DNA of 64,000 nt from JALZAQ01 sp038253885 (GCA_038253885.1 JBBSGP010000010.1:1-64000); one strand, 5' to 3'; positions 8,177-16,933 are shown, counted from the first letter of the stretch. The notes: generated by a model not told the origin, from the letters alone. Numbers and translations: made by a program.

Positions 8177-9652
8177 ATGCCGCTCCGCGTCTCTGTTCGC
8201 GCTCCCGACTTCGCGTCCCTCGACGTGCCTCTCCTCGCCATCGCGCTGCGTCGCGATGCGCTGGCGGGAGAGGCGTTGGGCCCGCTCGACTCTCTCCTCG
8301 GCGGGGCGCTCGGGCGCTCGATCGCACGGCGAGAGTTTCGCGGCGATCGGGATGAGGTGCTCGCGCTGAGTGGGGGCCCGTCCGGACCTCACCGGGTGCT
8401 GATGGTGGGGCTGGGCTCCGCGAGGGATCTCCCGGGAGCGCTGCGACGAGCGGCTTCGGTCGCGGCACGTCAGGCACGCCGTCTCGGGGCGACCACACTC
8501 GCCTGGTGGGACGGGAGCGACGGCGCTCACGCCGAGGCTGTCACGGTGGGCGTGTTCCTGGGTGCCTGGGAGTACCTCGAGACCAAGTCACGACCGCCAG
8601 AGGCCGACGAGAAGCCAGCTCTGTCGGAGTTCATCTTGCTGACGGCCGACAATGGCGCCGCCGCTGCCGCTCTCGGCGGCGGGGTAGCAATCGGCGAGGG
8701 GATAAACCTCGCGCGACGTCTCGCGATGATGCCGGGGAATCTGTGCACCCCGGATTATCTCGCCGAGACAGCACGGGAGATCGCCGCCCGACATGGGATG
8801 GTGGTGACGGTGCTGGGACGGGCGGAAATGGAGGAGGAGAAGATGGGCTCCTTCCTGTCCGTCGCTCAAGGAACTCCTCAGGAGCCGAGACTCATCGCGC
8901 TCGAATCGCGCCGCGGACAGGCGGGTGCGAAACCCGTGGTGCTCGTGGGCAAGGGACTGTGCTTCGATTCCGGCGGCATCTCCATCAAGCCGGCGCAGGG
9001 GATGGAGAACATGAAGTTCGATATGTGCGGCGCCGCGGGCGTGCTCGGCGCCATGGAAGCGATCGGCCGCCTCGACCTTCCGGTGAACGTCGTCGGCCTC
9101 GTGGGCAGCACCACCAACATGCCTTCCGGCACCGCGGTCAAGCCCGGCGACGTGGTCCGGAGCCAACTCGGGAAGTACATCGAGATCATCAACACCGACG
9201 CCGAAGGGCGGCTTGTGCTGGCCGATGTGCTGTCGTACGCGCGACGCTTCAAGCCGGCGGCGGTGATCGATGCGGCGACGTTGACCGGAGCGTGCGTCGT
9301 GGCACTCGGGCACACGGCCACCGGAGTGTTTGGGTCAGACGACGATCTGGTTCAGGAAGTTCTGGCGGCCGGCAAGCGCTCCGGTGAGCTTGGCTGGCCT
9401 TTGCCGCTCTGGGATGATTACAAGGAGCTGATCAAGTCGGACGTGGCGGACATCAAGAACTCGGGCGGGCGGGACGCCGGGGCGATCTCGGCAGCGATGT
9501 TTCTCAAGGAGTTCACGGAGGAATATCCGTGGGTACACCTCGACATCGCGGGCACGGCGTACTCCGAGACGGACCTCGGCCACCTGCCCAAGGGGCCGAC
9601 GGGGATCCCCGTGGGAATGTTCGTCGAGTTCGTGCGAGGGAGGGCGCACTGA
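8177..9652 (+). CDS. pepA: Leucyl aminopeptidase (M17 family)
   Basis: A cytosolic two-metal aminopeptidase of 491 residues that trims N-terminal residues from peptides. The signature NTDAEGRL lies at about 339-346, with metal-binding Lys and Asp in VGKGLCFDSGG (about 257-266) and a further metal-ligand region around MENMKFDMCGAA. The N-terminal macro-like domain is less conserved, as usual. ATG 8177 gives a full family length. The following outer-membrane protein overlaps its stop codon (CTGA), so the two are probably translationally coupled. Confidence 0.95.
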   Translation: MPLRVSVRAPDFASLDVPLLAIALRRDALAGEALGPLDSLLGGALGRSIARREFRGDRDEVLALSGGPSGPHRVLMVGLGSARDLPGALRRAASVAARQARRLGATTLAWWDGSDGAHAEAVTVGVFLGAWEYLETKSRPPEADEKPALSEFILLTADNGAAAAALGGGVAIGEGINLARRLAMMPGNLCTPDYLAETAREIAARHGMVVTVLGRAEMEEEKMGSFLSVAQGTPQEPRLIALESRRGQAGAKPVVLVGKGLCFDSGGISIKPAQGMENMKFDMCGAAGVLGAMEAIGRLDLPVNVVGLVGSTTNMPSGTAVKPGDVVRSQLGKYIEIINTDAEGRLVLADVLSYARRFKPAAVIDAATLTGACVVALGHTATGVFGSDDDLVQEVLAAGKRSGELGWPLPLWDDYKELIKSDVADIKNSGGRDAGAISAAMFLKEFTEEYPWVHLDIAGTAYSETDLGHLPKGPTGIPVGMFVEFVRGRAH

Positions 9653-11526
9653 GCCGCGCCCCGCAACGGTGCGCGCGGCGCATCGGCCTCGGCCTCCTGG
9701 TCGGGGCCGTTTTGCAGGGTCGCGCCATCGCCCAGGTCCGGCCCGACACCACGCGGCGCGACAGTACCACGGCACGCCGCGATAGCGTCGCGCGTCTCGA
9801 CACGATCAAGGGGAGGCCCGTGCGAGATACCGCAGCCCTCCTCCTCAAGCCCGACACCGTGAAGGCGCCGCTCACGCACGCCGAGGCTCCGCTGCTGGTG
9901 GACATCGGTCATCCATACCGCTGGGATCGTGAAGCCTTGTTTGCCAGCGGGGCGCTCACTCTCGCCGATCTGCTCGCTCGCATCCCCGGCGCCAGCATCT
10001 TTCGATCGGGATGGCTCGCGACCCCGATGCACGCGGCCTTTCTGGGCGATCCGCGCCGCGTTCGGGTGTTCTACGACGGCTTGGAGATCGACGCTCTCGA
10101 TCCGCGCACTGGGGGCATTCTCGATCTCGGCGAGATCCAGTTGTGGACGCTCGAGGATGTGGCAGTGGAGAGAGGAGCCGATGAGATGCGCGTCTACCTG
10201 CGAAGCTGGCGAGTGGAGCGCACAACGGCGTATTCGCGAACCGACGTCGTCACCGGCGATGAGAACACGAACCTGTACCGCGGCTACTTCGGCAAACGGT
10301 TCGGCAACGGAAGCGCGTTGCAGCTGGGGGGGCAGCAGTTCGGGACATCGAGCTCGCTTTCCGGCGGGGGTGAGGCGCTATCGCTCCTCGGACGGCTCGG
10401 CGTCGCGCGCTCCGGCTGGAGCGTTGACGCATTTCTTTTGCGCACCTCCCGGCGACGGGATCTCCAGATTGGCCTCTTCAGCGACACCGTGCCCGCTCTC
10501 GACGCCACCCGCACCGACGCGTACCTGCGCGCCGGCATCGGTGATCCCGACTCGGGCCCATGGGCCCAGCTCACAGCGGCCACTCTCGACTTCACATCGC
10601 GGGGGGCTGGGGCGACGTCCCCCTTCGGGCTCCCAACCGACGGCTCGGTTCCGGACAGCTCCACATCCCACGCGCAGTACGTGGGCGCTGCCGGTTTCTC
10701 TCGTTGGGGACTTCGCCTCAGCGGTACCGGTCGGGTCCGGCGAGCACGGCAACGGACGGAGACGGGACTGTCCGGCCGGGCCAGCTTCGATCGCTCCCTC
10801 CTGGCCATCTCCCTGTTCGCGGAGCGGCAGAGTGATTCCGCCACCTCGCTGGACGCTGCCCTCCGGTTGAGGCCGCTGAGCTTCGTGGCGGTCGAAGGTG
10901 CGGTGAGCCGTCGTCATCTGCTTTCTGCGGTGGCCCCACCGACGGACGTGTTATCACGCCGTGTCGAAGCGGGGTTGCGGGTCGGCGGGCTCTGGCTCAC
11001 CGGAGGCCTGCTCGACCGGGATGCGGTACCAACGGTGTCGGCTCTGCGGATCTTTGGCGGGCGCACCGTTCAGGACGCGAGCCTGGCCAAGGGGACCGGA
11101 CAGATCGGGCGCGCGCGCGGCTTCCTGTGGAAGGACATTGGCGTGGACGCGTACGCGATAAAGTGGGACCGGGGCGATTTCTATCTGCCGCAGCTGCAGT
11201 CTCGCGAGGAGCTGTACCTGAAGACGCGATGGCTGACTCGATTCCCCAGCGGCCACTTCGGTCTTCTGGCGTCGGTCGCGCACGAGTATCGCCGACCGAC
11301 AGCATTTCCACTCCGGCGAGAAGGCACAGACGATCCGACCCCCGACGTGCGTTTTTCAACGTACCGGCATGACTTCGAGAGTCGCCTGGAGATTCGCATC
11401 CTCGATGCCGTGCTCTTTTTCGACTTTCGCCGGGGCATCCGGCCCTTTCCCGGAGATGTGGTTCCGGGTTTTCTCACCCGGCAGCAGATCTCGCTCTACG
11501 GCGTCAGGTGGGAGTTCTGGAATTGA
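9649..11526 (+). CDS. TonB-plug-containing outer-membrane beta-barrel protein
   Basis: An outer-membrane protein of about 625 residues. A signal peptide (RIGLGLLVGAVLQGRAIAQ) is followed by a charged Arg/Asp-rich segment, then a plug-like domain (LADLLARIPGASIF, later VFYDGLEIDA and DVAVERGADEMRVY), then a long region of alternating polar and aromatic residues ending in WEFWN, a typical barrel C-terminus. It is shorter than most TonB-dependent receptors and the ligand is unknown. The start is notable: no in-frame ATG, GTG or TTG lies between 9529 (deep inside pepA) and the signal peptide. A CTG at 9649 has a strong purine-rich ribosome site (GAGGGAGGG, 9637-9645) and overlaps the pepA stop as CTGA, so I use it. 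Confidence 0.75.
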   Translation: MSRAPQRCARRIGLGLLVGAVLQGRAIAQVRPDTTRRDSTTARRDSVARLDTIKGRPVRDTAALLLKPDTVKAPLTHAEAPLLVDIGHPYRWDREALFASGALTLADLLARIPGASIFRSGWLATPMHAAFLGDPRRVRVFYDGLEIDALDPRTGGILDLGEIQLWTLEDVAVERGADEMRVYLRSWRVERTTAYSRTDVVTGDENTNLYRGYFGKRFGNGSALQLGGQQFGTSSSLSGGGEALSLLGRLGVARSGWSVDAFLLRTSRRRDLQIGLFSDTVPALDATRTDAYLRAGIGDPDSGPWAQLTAATLDFTSRGAGATSPFGLPTDGSVPDSSTSHAQYVGAAGFSRWGLRLSGTGRVRRARQRTETGLSGRASFDRSLLAISLFAERQSDSATSLDAALRLRPLSFVAVEGAVSRRHLLSAVAPPTDVLSRRVEAGLRVGGLWLTGGLLDRDAVPTVSALRIFGGRTVQDASLAKGTGQIGRARGFLWKDIGVDAYAIKWDRGDFYLPQLQSREELYLKTRWLTRFPSGHFGLLASVAHEYRRPTAFPLRREGTDDPTPDVRFSTYRHDFESRLEIRILDAVLFFDFRRGIRPFPGDVVPGFLTRQQISLYGVRWEFWN

Positions 11527-11551
11527 CAATGCCGTTGTGGTGCCGTAACTT
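11523..11551 (+). promoter_or_regulatory. Sigma-70-type promoter for yicC-gmk-rpoZ-coaBC
   Basis: A perfect -35 TTGACA (11523-11528), a 17-base spacer and -10 TAACTT (11546-11551). The -35 box contains the stop codon of the preceding gene. Transcription would start near 11558, only about six bases before the yicC ATG, implying an almost leaderless message. Confidence 0.65.
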
Positions 11552-11563
11552 ACGGGCTTGCTC

Positions 11564-12469
11564 ATGATACGAAGCATGACGGGCTTCGGCACTGCCGCTG
11601 GGCGGGTGGGACCCGCACAGGTCACCGTCGAGCTTCGCACGGTGAATCACCGCTTCTTCAATCCGAGCATCAAGCTGCCGTCGTCCCTATCGCGACACGA
11701 AGGTGAGGTGCGAGAGGCATTGCGCCGCGCCATCGCCAGGGGTCACGTCACGGTCTCGGCGCGAGTGGAACGGCCGGCGACGGACGCAGCTTCGGTCGGA
11801 GGGGCCGGGCCGGTGAATGAGCGACGGTTCGGCGAATACGTGGAGCATCTTCGGTCTCTGCAGGCACGCCACGGCCTGGCTGACACTCTCGATGTCGCGA
11901 CCGTCCTCCGCATGCCGGATGTGCTCGCTCCGGATGCGCTCGATGAGGCGGGCGGGGCGGATGGACAGAGCGCCGAGGAGCTGGTGGCGGTCGTGAACGC
12001 AGCGCTCAGGGCGCTGATGGCGATGCGGGAGGAAGAGGGATCGCGTCTCGCTTCGCTGCTCGGGGACAGGATCGCGGATGTACGGCGGACGGTGGAGCGC
12101 CTGGCAGAGCGCGCGCCGGCACGGCTGGTGGTGGAGCGGGCGCGCTTGCGACGGTCGGTCCGCGAGCTGGCGGATGGGTTGGAGCTGGACGAACAAAGGT
12201 TGTCGCAGGAGCTGGCGCTTCTGGCGGACAAGCTGGATGTGAGCGAAGAGGTGGATCGATTTCGCTCGCACCTCGCCGCGTTCGGGGACGCGCTGGATGC
12301 GGGCTCAGGCGAGCCGGTGGGCAAGCGCCTCGGGTTTCTGTTGCAGGAGATGCTGCGCGAGACGAACACGCTGGGAAGCAAGGCACGCGATGCCACAATG
12401 CAACACGACGTCGTGGCGGCCAAGGAAGAGCTGGAGCGGATCGCAGAACAGGTGGAGAATGTCGAGTGA
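11564..12469 (+). CDS. yicC: YicC-family RNase-like protein
   Basis: A 301-residue cytosolic protein. The start MIRSMTGFG and the early TVELRTVNHRFF are family hallmarks, as is the C-terminal block GFLLQEMLRETNTLGSKA with the final ELERIAEQVENVE. YicC proteins have been described as endoribonucleases acting on small RNAs. I choose ATG 11564 over the TTG six bases upstream because MIRSMTGFG is the conserved start. The last codons overlap the gmk GTG (GTGA), the usual yicC-gmk-rpoZ-coaBC order. Confidence 0.93.
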   Translation: MIRSMTGFGTAAGRVGPAQVTVELRTVNHRFFNPSIKLPSSLSRHEGEVREALRRAIARGHVTVSARVERPATDAASVGGAGPVNERRFGEYVEHLRSLQARHGLADTLDVATVLRMPDVLAPDALDEAGGADGQSAEELVAVVNAALRALMAMREEEGSRLASLLGDRIADVRRTVERLAERAPARLVVERARLRRSVRELADGLELDEQRLSQELALLADKLDVSEEVDRFRSHLAAFGDALDAGSGEPVGKRLGFLLQEMLRETNTLGSKARDATMQHDVVAAKEELERIAEQVENVE

Positions 12470-13125
12470 GGGGATTTCCGATCATCCTCTCGGCGCCGTC
12501 GGGAGGAGGGAAGACGGCGATCACGCATCGACTGCTGGCGGAGCGAGCCGATCTCGGTTACTCGGTCTCGTGCACGACGCGGCCACCGCGCGCGGGCGAG
12601 GTGGACGGGCGCGACTACCACTTTCTGACGCCGGCGGAGTTCGCCGCCCGTCGCGAGCGGGGGGAGTTTGCCGAGTCGGCCACCGTCCACGGCCGTCTCT
12701 ACGGAACGCTGCGAAGCGAGGTCGAGCGCGTGATGGCGCAGGGCAAGCACGTCGTGATGGATATCGATGTCCAGGGAGCGGCGCAGTTCCGATCCGCCTT
12801 TCCGCAATCGGTATCGATCTTCGTGTTGCCGCCGTCGGGCGATGCGTTGCTGGCGCGATTGAGAGCGCGTCAGACGGAGAGCGCCGAGACGCTCTCGACG
12901 CGGCTGGCCAGCGCTCTGAGGGAGCTGGATGCGGTGCCGGCGTATCAATACGTCGTGGTGAACGACGTGCTCGATCGGGCGGTGGAGGGAGTGTCGCGCA
13001 TCATCGACGCGGAAGGCCATCGCCGTGACCGGCTCGAGAATCTGGAGAACGACGTGCGCTCGATCATCGAGCGCCTGCAGCATGAAATCACGGGATCAGC
13101 GAACCTCTCATCGAAGGCAGAGTGA
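12466..13125 (+). CDS. gmk: Guanylate kinase
   Basis: Phosphorylates GMP to GDP in purine nucleotide supply. The P-loop SAPSGGGKT occupies residues 9-17, followed by the GMP-binding region (SVSCTTRPPRAGEVDGRDYHF) and VMDIDVQGA. At 219 residues it is of usual length. The GTG start overlaps the yicC stop as GTGA, so translation is probably coupled. rpoZ begins three bases after its stop. Confidence 0.95.
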   Translation: MRGFPIILSAPSGGGKTAITHRLLAERADLGYSVSCTTRPPRAGEVDGRDYHFLTPAEFAARRERGEFAESATVHGRLYGTLRSEVERVMAQGKHVVMDIDVQGAAQFRSAFPQSVSIFVLPPSGDALLARLRARQTESAETLSTRLASALRELDAVPAYQYVVVNDVLDRAVEGVSRIIDAEGHRRDRLENLENDVRSIIERLQHEITGSANLSSKAE

Positions 13126-13128
13126 ACG

Positions 13129-13338
13129 ATGCAAGTCTTCACCCCGATCGAAGTCGCGAAGAATGCGGCCAACAAGTACCTCGGCGTCCTCGTGGCCGCG
13201 AAGTATGCGCGTGCCCTGAACGAGTTTCCGCGCGATCGCTCCAGCGCGCGTGAGAAAAAACTGACCACCCGAGCTCTCGAGGAGCTCACCACCGCCGCGT
13301 TCGAGTATCGCGTCGTGCCGCGCCGCCGCGGCGGCTGA
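13129..13338 (+). CDS. rpoZ: RNA polymerase omega subunit
   Basis: A 69-residue protein in the standard place between gmk and coaBC. The core NKYLGVLVAAKYARALNEFP matches the omega helix that latches the beta' C-terminus, and the later TTRALEEL fits the conserved second helix. It is short but within the omega range and ends in a basic tail. Position and motif together make the call secure. Omega helps RNA polymerase assembly and, in some bacteria, binding of ppGpp; whether that applies here is unknown. Confidence 0.88.
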   Translation: MQVFTPIEVAKNAANKYLGVLVAAKYARALNEFPRDRSSAREKKLTTRALEELTTAAFEYRVVPRRRGG

Positions 13339-13348
13339 GCGAAGGAGG

Positions 13349-14566
13349 GTGCGCCCGTTCGACGGACGTCGGATTCTTCTCGGCGTCTCCGGGGGTATAG
13401 CGAGCTACAAGTCGGGGTGGCTCGCGCGCCTGCTGTCGCAGGCGGGCGCGCAGGTCGACGTGGTGATGACGCGTTCGGCGATGGAGTTCGTCGGACCGAT
13501 CACCTTCGAGGCTCTCACCGGGCGCCCGGTCCACTGCGAGATGTTCGAAGTGGGACAGGCGCTCGATCACATCCGACTGGCGCGCGAGGCCGAGGCGATC
13601 GTCATCGCGCCTGCGACCGCCGATCTCATGGCACGTGCGGCACAAGGCCAGGCCGGCGATCTGCTCACCGCCTGCCTTCTCGCGACCGGTAGCACGGCCA
13701 ATGGAGCGCCCCCGGTGTTGTTCGTGCCGGCGATGAACGATCGGATGTGGGCGCATCTTCAGACGCAGCGGAACGCGTCGCGGCTGCGGGAGCTGGGTTA
13801 CCGGCTTCTGGAGCCGGAGATCGGGATGCTGGCGGCGGGGGAGGGAAGCGGACCGGGCCGGATGCCGGAGCCGGAAACGATTCTCGCGCATGTGGGACGG
13901 ATGCTGGATCGACCGGACCTTCGGGATCGAAAGGTGGTGGTGACGGCCGGACCGACTCGCGAGCCGCTCGATCCGGTGCGCTACCTCTCCAACAGGAGCA
14001 GCGGCAAGATGGGCACCGCCGTGGCCGCGGCAGCGTGGCGGCGTGGGGCGAACGTGACTCTCGTGGCCGGACCGCTCGAGATCGCGGCTCCGACGGGTGT
14101 GACCGTGGTGGCGGTCGAGAGCACCGAGCAGATGCGTGACGCCGTCGCCCGCGCCCTTCCGGACGCGGACGTGCTCGTCATGGCCGCCGCTCCAGCGGAC
14201 TTCCGCGCTGCCGCTCCCGCTCCGTCCAAGATCAAGAAATCGACGGCTCCGACGATGACCTTCTCGAACACCGCCGACATTCTCCGCGAGACCGCTCCGC
14301 ATCGCCGGCGGGGCGCTGTCATTGCGGGGTTTGCCCTGGAAACCGATGATGCCGTCGCCAGTGGGCGGGCCAAGCTTGCGTCGAAGGATCTCGACCTGGT
14401 GATCGTCAACGACGCGAGTGAGGCCGGCGCCGGAATGTCCGTCGACACCAACCGGGTGACGATCCTGACGCGTGGCGGTGAGACCGAGGAGCTGCCTCTC
14501 ATGCTCAAGACGGAGCTGGCCGACATCATTCTCGACCGGATCGGAGCTCTCCTGCGTGAGCGCTGA
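13349..14566 (+). CDS. coaBC: Bifunctional phosphopantothenoylcysteine decarboxylase/synthetase
   Basis: Two-step coenzyme A enzyme. The FMN-dependent decarboxylase half has GGIASYK near 15-21, catalytic His 74 (DHIRLA) and PAMN at 127-130. The synthetase half has TAGPTREPLDPVRYLSNRSSGKMG near 199-222 and KIKK near 291. In the flap motif, the Cys common in ACGxxGxGR versions is replaced by Ala (LAAGEGSGPGRM, 161-172), which looks more like the actinobacterial form. The GTG start at 13349 follows an AAGGAGG almost without spacing, so the exact start is less certain. The gene overlaps the uracil-DNA glycosylase by 11 bases. Confidence 0.93.
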   Translation: MRPFDGRRILLGVSGGIASYKSGWLARLLSQAGAQVDVVMTRSAMEFVGPITFEALTGRPVHCEMFEVGQALDHIRLAREAEAIVIAPATADLMARAAQGQAGDLLTACLLATGSTANGAPPVLFVPAMNDRMWAHLQTQRNASRLRELGYRLLEPEIGMLAAGEGSGPGRMPEPETILAHVGRMLDRPDLRDRKVVVTAGPTREPLDPVRYLSNRSSGKMGTAVAAAAWRRGANVTLVAGPLEIAAPTGVTVVAVESTEQMRDAVARALPDADVLVMAAAPADFRAAAPAPSKIKKSTAPTMTFSNTADILRETAPHRRRGAVIAGFALETDDAVASGRAKLASKDLDLVIVNDASEAGAGMSVDTNRVTILTRGGETEELPLMLKTELADIILDRIGALLRER

Positions 14567-15551
14567 GGATCTCCTCCGCCGCTACCTCGAGCAGCGCCGC
14601 GAGCTCGGCGAGAGCGAACTCGTCCTCGACGGCATGACCGTCGAGGAGGTCATGCGGCTGATCGGCGCGGCGGGGGCGGCCCGCCGGAGGGAAGGGCGTC
14701 GCGCGCCGCGTCCCGAGATCCAGGTTCCTCGCGGCGCCGCACCGAGCGACAACGACGTTTTCCTTTCACCCGACCCGACGCTTGGCGACGGGGACTGGCG
14801 CTCGACACTGTCCGCGGCCGGCGCCACGCCATCTGCGCGTCGCCGTTCCTCGCCCCGCGAGACAGAGACGTCGATCCCCGCTGACTCACCTCCTCCTCGC
14901 CCTCCCGAGGCGGAGCGCGGGATCGCGCGGATCGCGCCGGCTGGTCTCGTCGTCGGCTCCGCCACGGCGGAGCTCTTCGGCAGCTTTGCCGCCGTCACGT
15001 CTCTCGATGAGCTCGCGACTCTCGTGAGAGACTGCCGGCGATGCCCGCTGTTCGAGACGGCTACGCATGGCGTTCCGGGCGAGGGAGATCCCCGAGCGGG
15101 GCTCATGTGCGTCGGCGAGGCACCGGGCGAGAAGGAGGATGCCACCGGGCGGCCGTTCGTGGGGCTCGCGGGGCAGCTCCTGACCAAGATCCTCTCCGCC
15201 ATTCACTTGTCGCGGGAGCAGGTCTACATTGTGAACGTGTTGAAGCACCGTCCGCCGGGCAATCGAAATCCTCGCCCGGAGGAGGTGGACGCCTGCTCGC
15301 CCTACCTCGTTCGCCAGATCGAGCTCGTTGGGCCGAAGGTGATCATCGCTTTCGGTACCTTCGCGGCGCAGGCGCTGCTGGAGACGAAGCTCGCGCTCGG
15401 CAAGCTGCGCGGCCAGATCCATCTGTATCACGGGGTTCCGGTGATCGTCACCTATCACCCCGCTGCCCTCCTTCGCAACCCGGCCTGGAAGCGGCCCACC
15501 TGGGAAGATGTCAAGCTTGCCCGTCGAATACTCGATGACGCCGCCGCGTGA
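14556..15551 (+). CDS. Uracil-DNA glycosylase, family 4-like, with N-terminal extension
   Basis: Removes uracil from DNA for base-excision repair. From about residue 155 the protein matches family 4: CRRC (160, 163), GEAPGEKED near 187-195, NVLKHRPPGNRNP near 227-239, Cys 247, and HPAALLRNP at 301-309. Family 4 enzymes hold a [4Fe-4S] cluster by four Cys; here the usual KCRPP cysteine is His 231, leaving three canonical ligands. The first roughly 150 residues are a low-complexity Arg/Pro/Ser linker behind a short helical DLLRRYLEQRRELGE segment. GTG 14556 overlaps coaBC; this extension is similar in frame quality to the rest, but its start is not fixed by homology. Confidence 0.88.
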   Translation: MSAEDLLRRYLEQRRELGESELVLDGMTVEEVMRLIGAAGAARRREGRRAPRPEIQVPRGAAPSDNDVFLSPDPTLGDGDWRSTLSAAGATPSARRRSSPRETETSIPADSPPPRPPEAERGIARIAPAGLVVGSATAELFGSFAAVTSLDELATLVRDCRRCPLFETATHGVPGEGDPRAGLMCVGEAPGEKEDATGRPFVGLAGQLLTKILSAIHLSREQVYIVNVLKHRPPGNRNPRPEEVDACSPYLVRQIELVGPKVIIAFGTFAAQALLETKLALGKLRGQIHLYHGVPVIVTYHPAALLRNPAWKRPTWEDVKLARRILDDAAA

Positions 15552-16932
15552 CCCGTTCAGCGAGCGGCGCCCGCCTTACTCGGAGGATGCCGAGCAGGCG
15601 GTGATCGCCGCGATGCTCCTGGACCAGGACGCGATTCTGCGCGCCGCCGAGTTCGTGGACGACACGATGTTCTACCGCGAGCAGCATCGCCGCATCTTTC
15701 GGGCGATGGTCGCGCTCTCGGAGCGCGGCGAGGTGGTGGACCCGCTCACCCTCGGCGACGAGCTGGGACGTCGTGGAGAGCTCGACGCGAGCGGCGGCAA
15801 GGACTACATCAGCTTTCTCGTCGATGCCGTGCCGACGGCGGCCAATGTCGAGTACCACGCCAAGATCGTACGCGAGAAGGCACTTCTTCGCCGGCTCATC
15901 GAAGCCGGGACAGCGATCGTCGGTGAGGCGTTCGAAGCACGCCAGACCGCGGCCGAGCTGCTCGATCACGCCGAGCAGCAGATCTTCGAGATCAACCAGC
16001 AGCGCGGCAAGGAGGGTTTCTCCCGCCTCAAAGAGCTGCTCTGGCCGACGATGGAACGGATCGAGGAGCTGCAGCGCGGTGGGAAGGCGGTCACCGGCGT
16101 GGCAAGCGGCTTCACGGACCTCGACAGCATGACATCGGGCTTCCAGGCATCCGACCTGGTGATCGTCGCCGCCCGGCCGTCGATGGGCAAGACGGCGTTC
16201 GTCCTCAACATCGCGCAACACGCGGCAATCGAGCACAACACTCCGATTGCGATCTTCTCGCTCGAGATGAGTAAAGAGTCGCTGGTCCAACGGATGCTGA
16301 CCTCCGAAGCGCGGGTGGACGCCCAGAAGCTCCGTAAGGCGATGCTCCGCGACGAGGATTTCACGCGCCTCGCCCGCGCCGCCGGCGTGCTGTCGTCCGC
16401 ACCGATCTGGATCGATGATACGCCGGGTCTGTCACTGCTCGAGATCCGCTCTCTGGCCCGTCGGCTCAAGGCCGACTCCGGAATCTCGATGGTCGTCATC
16501 GACTACCTGCAGCTCATCACGGGGGCTGGCGATTCGGAGAACCGCACGCAGGAGATCAGCTACATCTCGCGCTCGCTCAAGGCGCTGGCCAAAGAGCTCG
16601 CGGTCCCCGTCGTCGCGCTATCGCAGCTGTCGCGCGCGCCGGAGCAGCGCACCGACAAGCGCCCGCAACTGTCGGATCTCCGCGAATCCGGAGCGATCGA
16701 GCAGGATGCCGACGTCGTGATCTTCATCTACCGGCAGGAACAGTACGACGGGCCGACCGACAAGGACGGCAACTCCATCGAAGGCCGAGCGGAGATCATC
16801 GTCGGAAAGCAGCGCAATGGCCCCACCGGCATCCTGAACCTGTTCTTTCACAAGTCCTATACGCGGTTCGAGAACTACACGGGGCGGTCGGCACCCAACG
16901 AGAGTGGGCCGCGCCTCGTCCCGAGCACATGA
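15535..16932 (+). CDS. dnaB: Replicative DNA helicase
   Basis: The hexameric helicase that unwinds DNA at the replication fork. The N-terminal domain begins around PPYSEDAEQAVIAAML. The RecA-like domain has Walker A ARPSMGKT at 213-220, followed by EMSKE, a VVIDYLQL Walker B, LSQLSR and DLRESGAIEQDAD, all family signatures. Length is 465 residues from ATG 15535; an in-frame ATG at 15508 would add nine residues and overlap the previous gene more. No intein is visible. The stop is followed two bases later by the radA start. Confidence 0.95.
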   Translation: MTPPRDPFSERRPPYSEDAEQAVIAAMLLDQDAILRAAEFVDDTMFYREQHRRIFRAMVALSERGEVVDPLTLGDELGRRGELDASGGKDYISFLVDAVPTAANVEYHAKIVREKALLRRLIEAGTAIVGEAFEARQTAAELLDHAEQQIFEINQQRGKEGFSRLKELLWPTMERIEELQRGGKAVTGVASGFTDLDSMTSGFQASDLVIVAARPSMGKTAFVLNIAQHAAIEHNTPIAIFSLEMSKESLVQRMLTSEARVDAQKLRKAMLRDEDFTRLARAAGVLSSAPIWIDDTPGLSLLEIRSLARRLKADSGISMVVIDYLQLITGAGDSENRTQEISYISRSLKALAKELAVPVVALSQLSRAPEQRTDKRPQLSDLRESGAIEQDADVVIFIYRQEQYDGPTDKDGNSIEGRAEIIVGKQRNGPTGILNLFFHKSYTRFENYTGRSAPNESGPRLVPST

Positions 16933-16933
16933 G

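Noticed and set aside
11743..13083. A 446-residue minus-strand frame across yicC and gmk
   Set aside because: It lies entirely opposite two well-identified genes and its translation is low-complexity; no start site or motif supports it.
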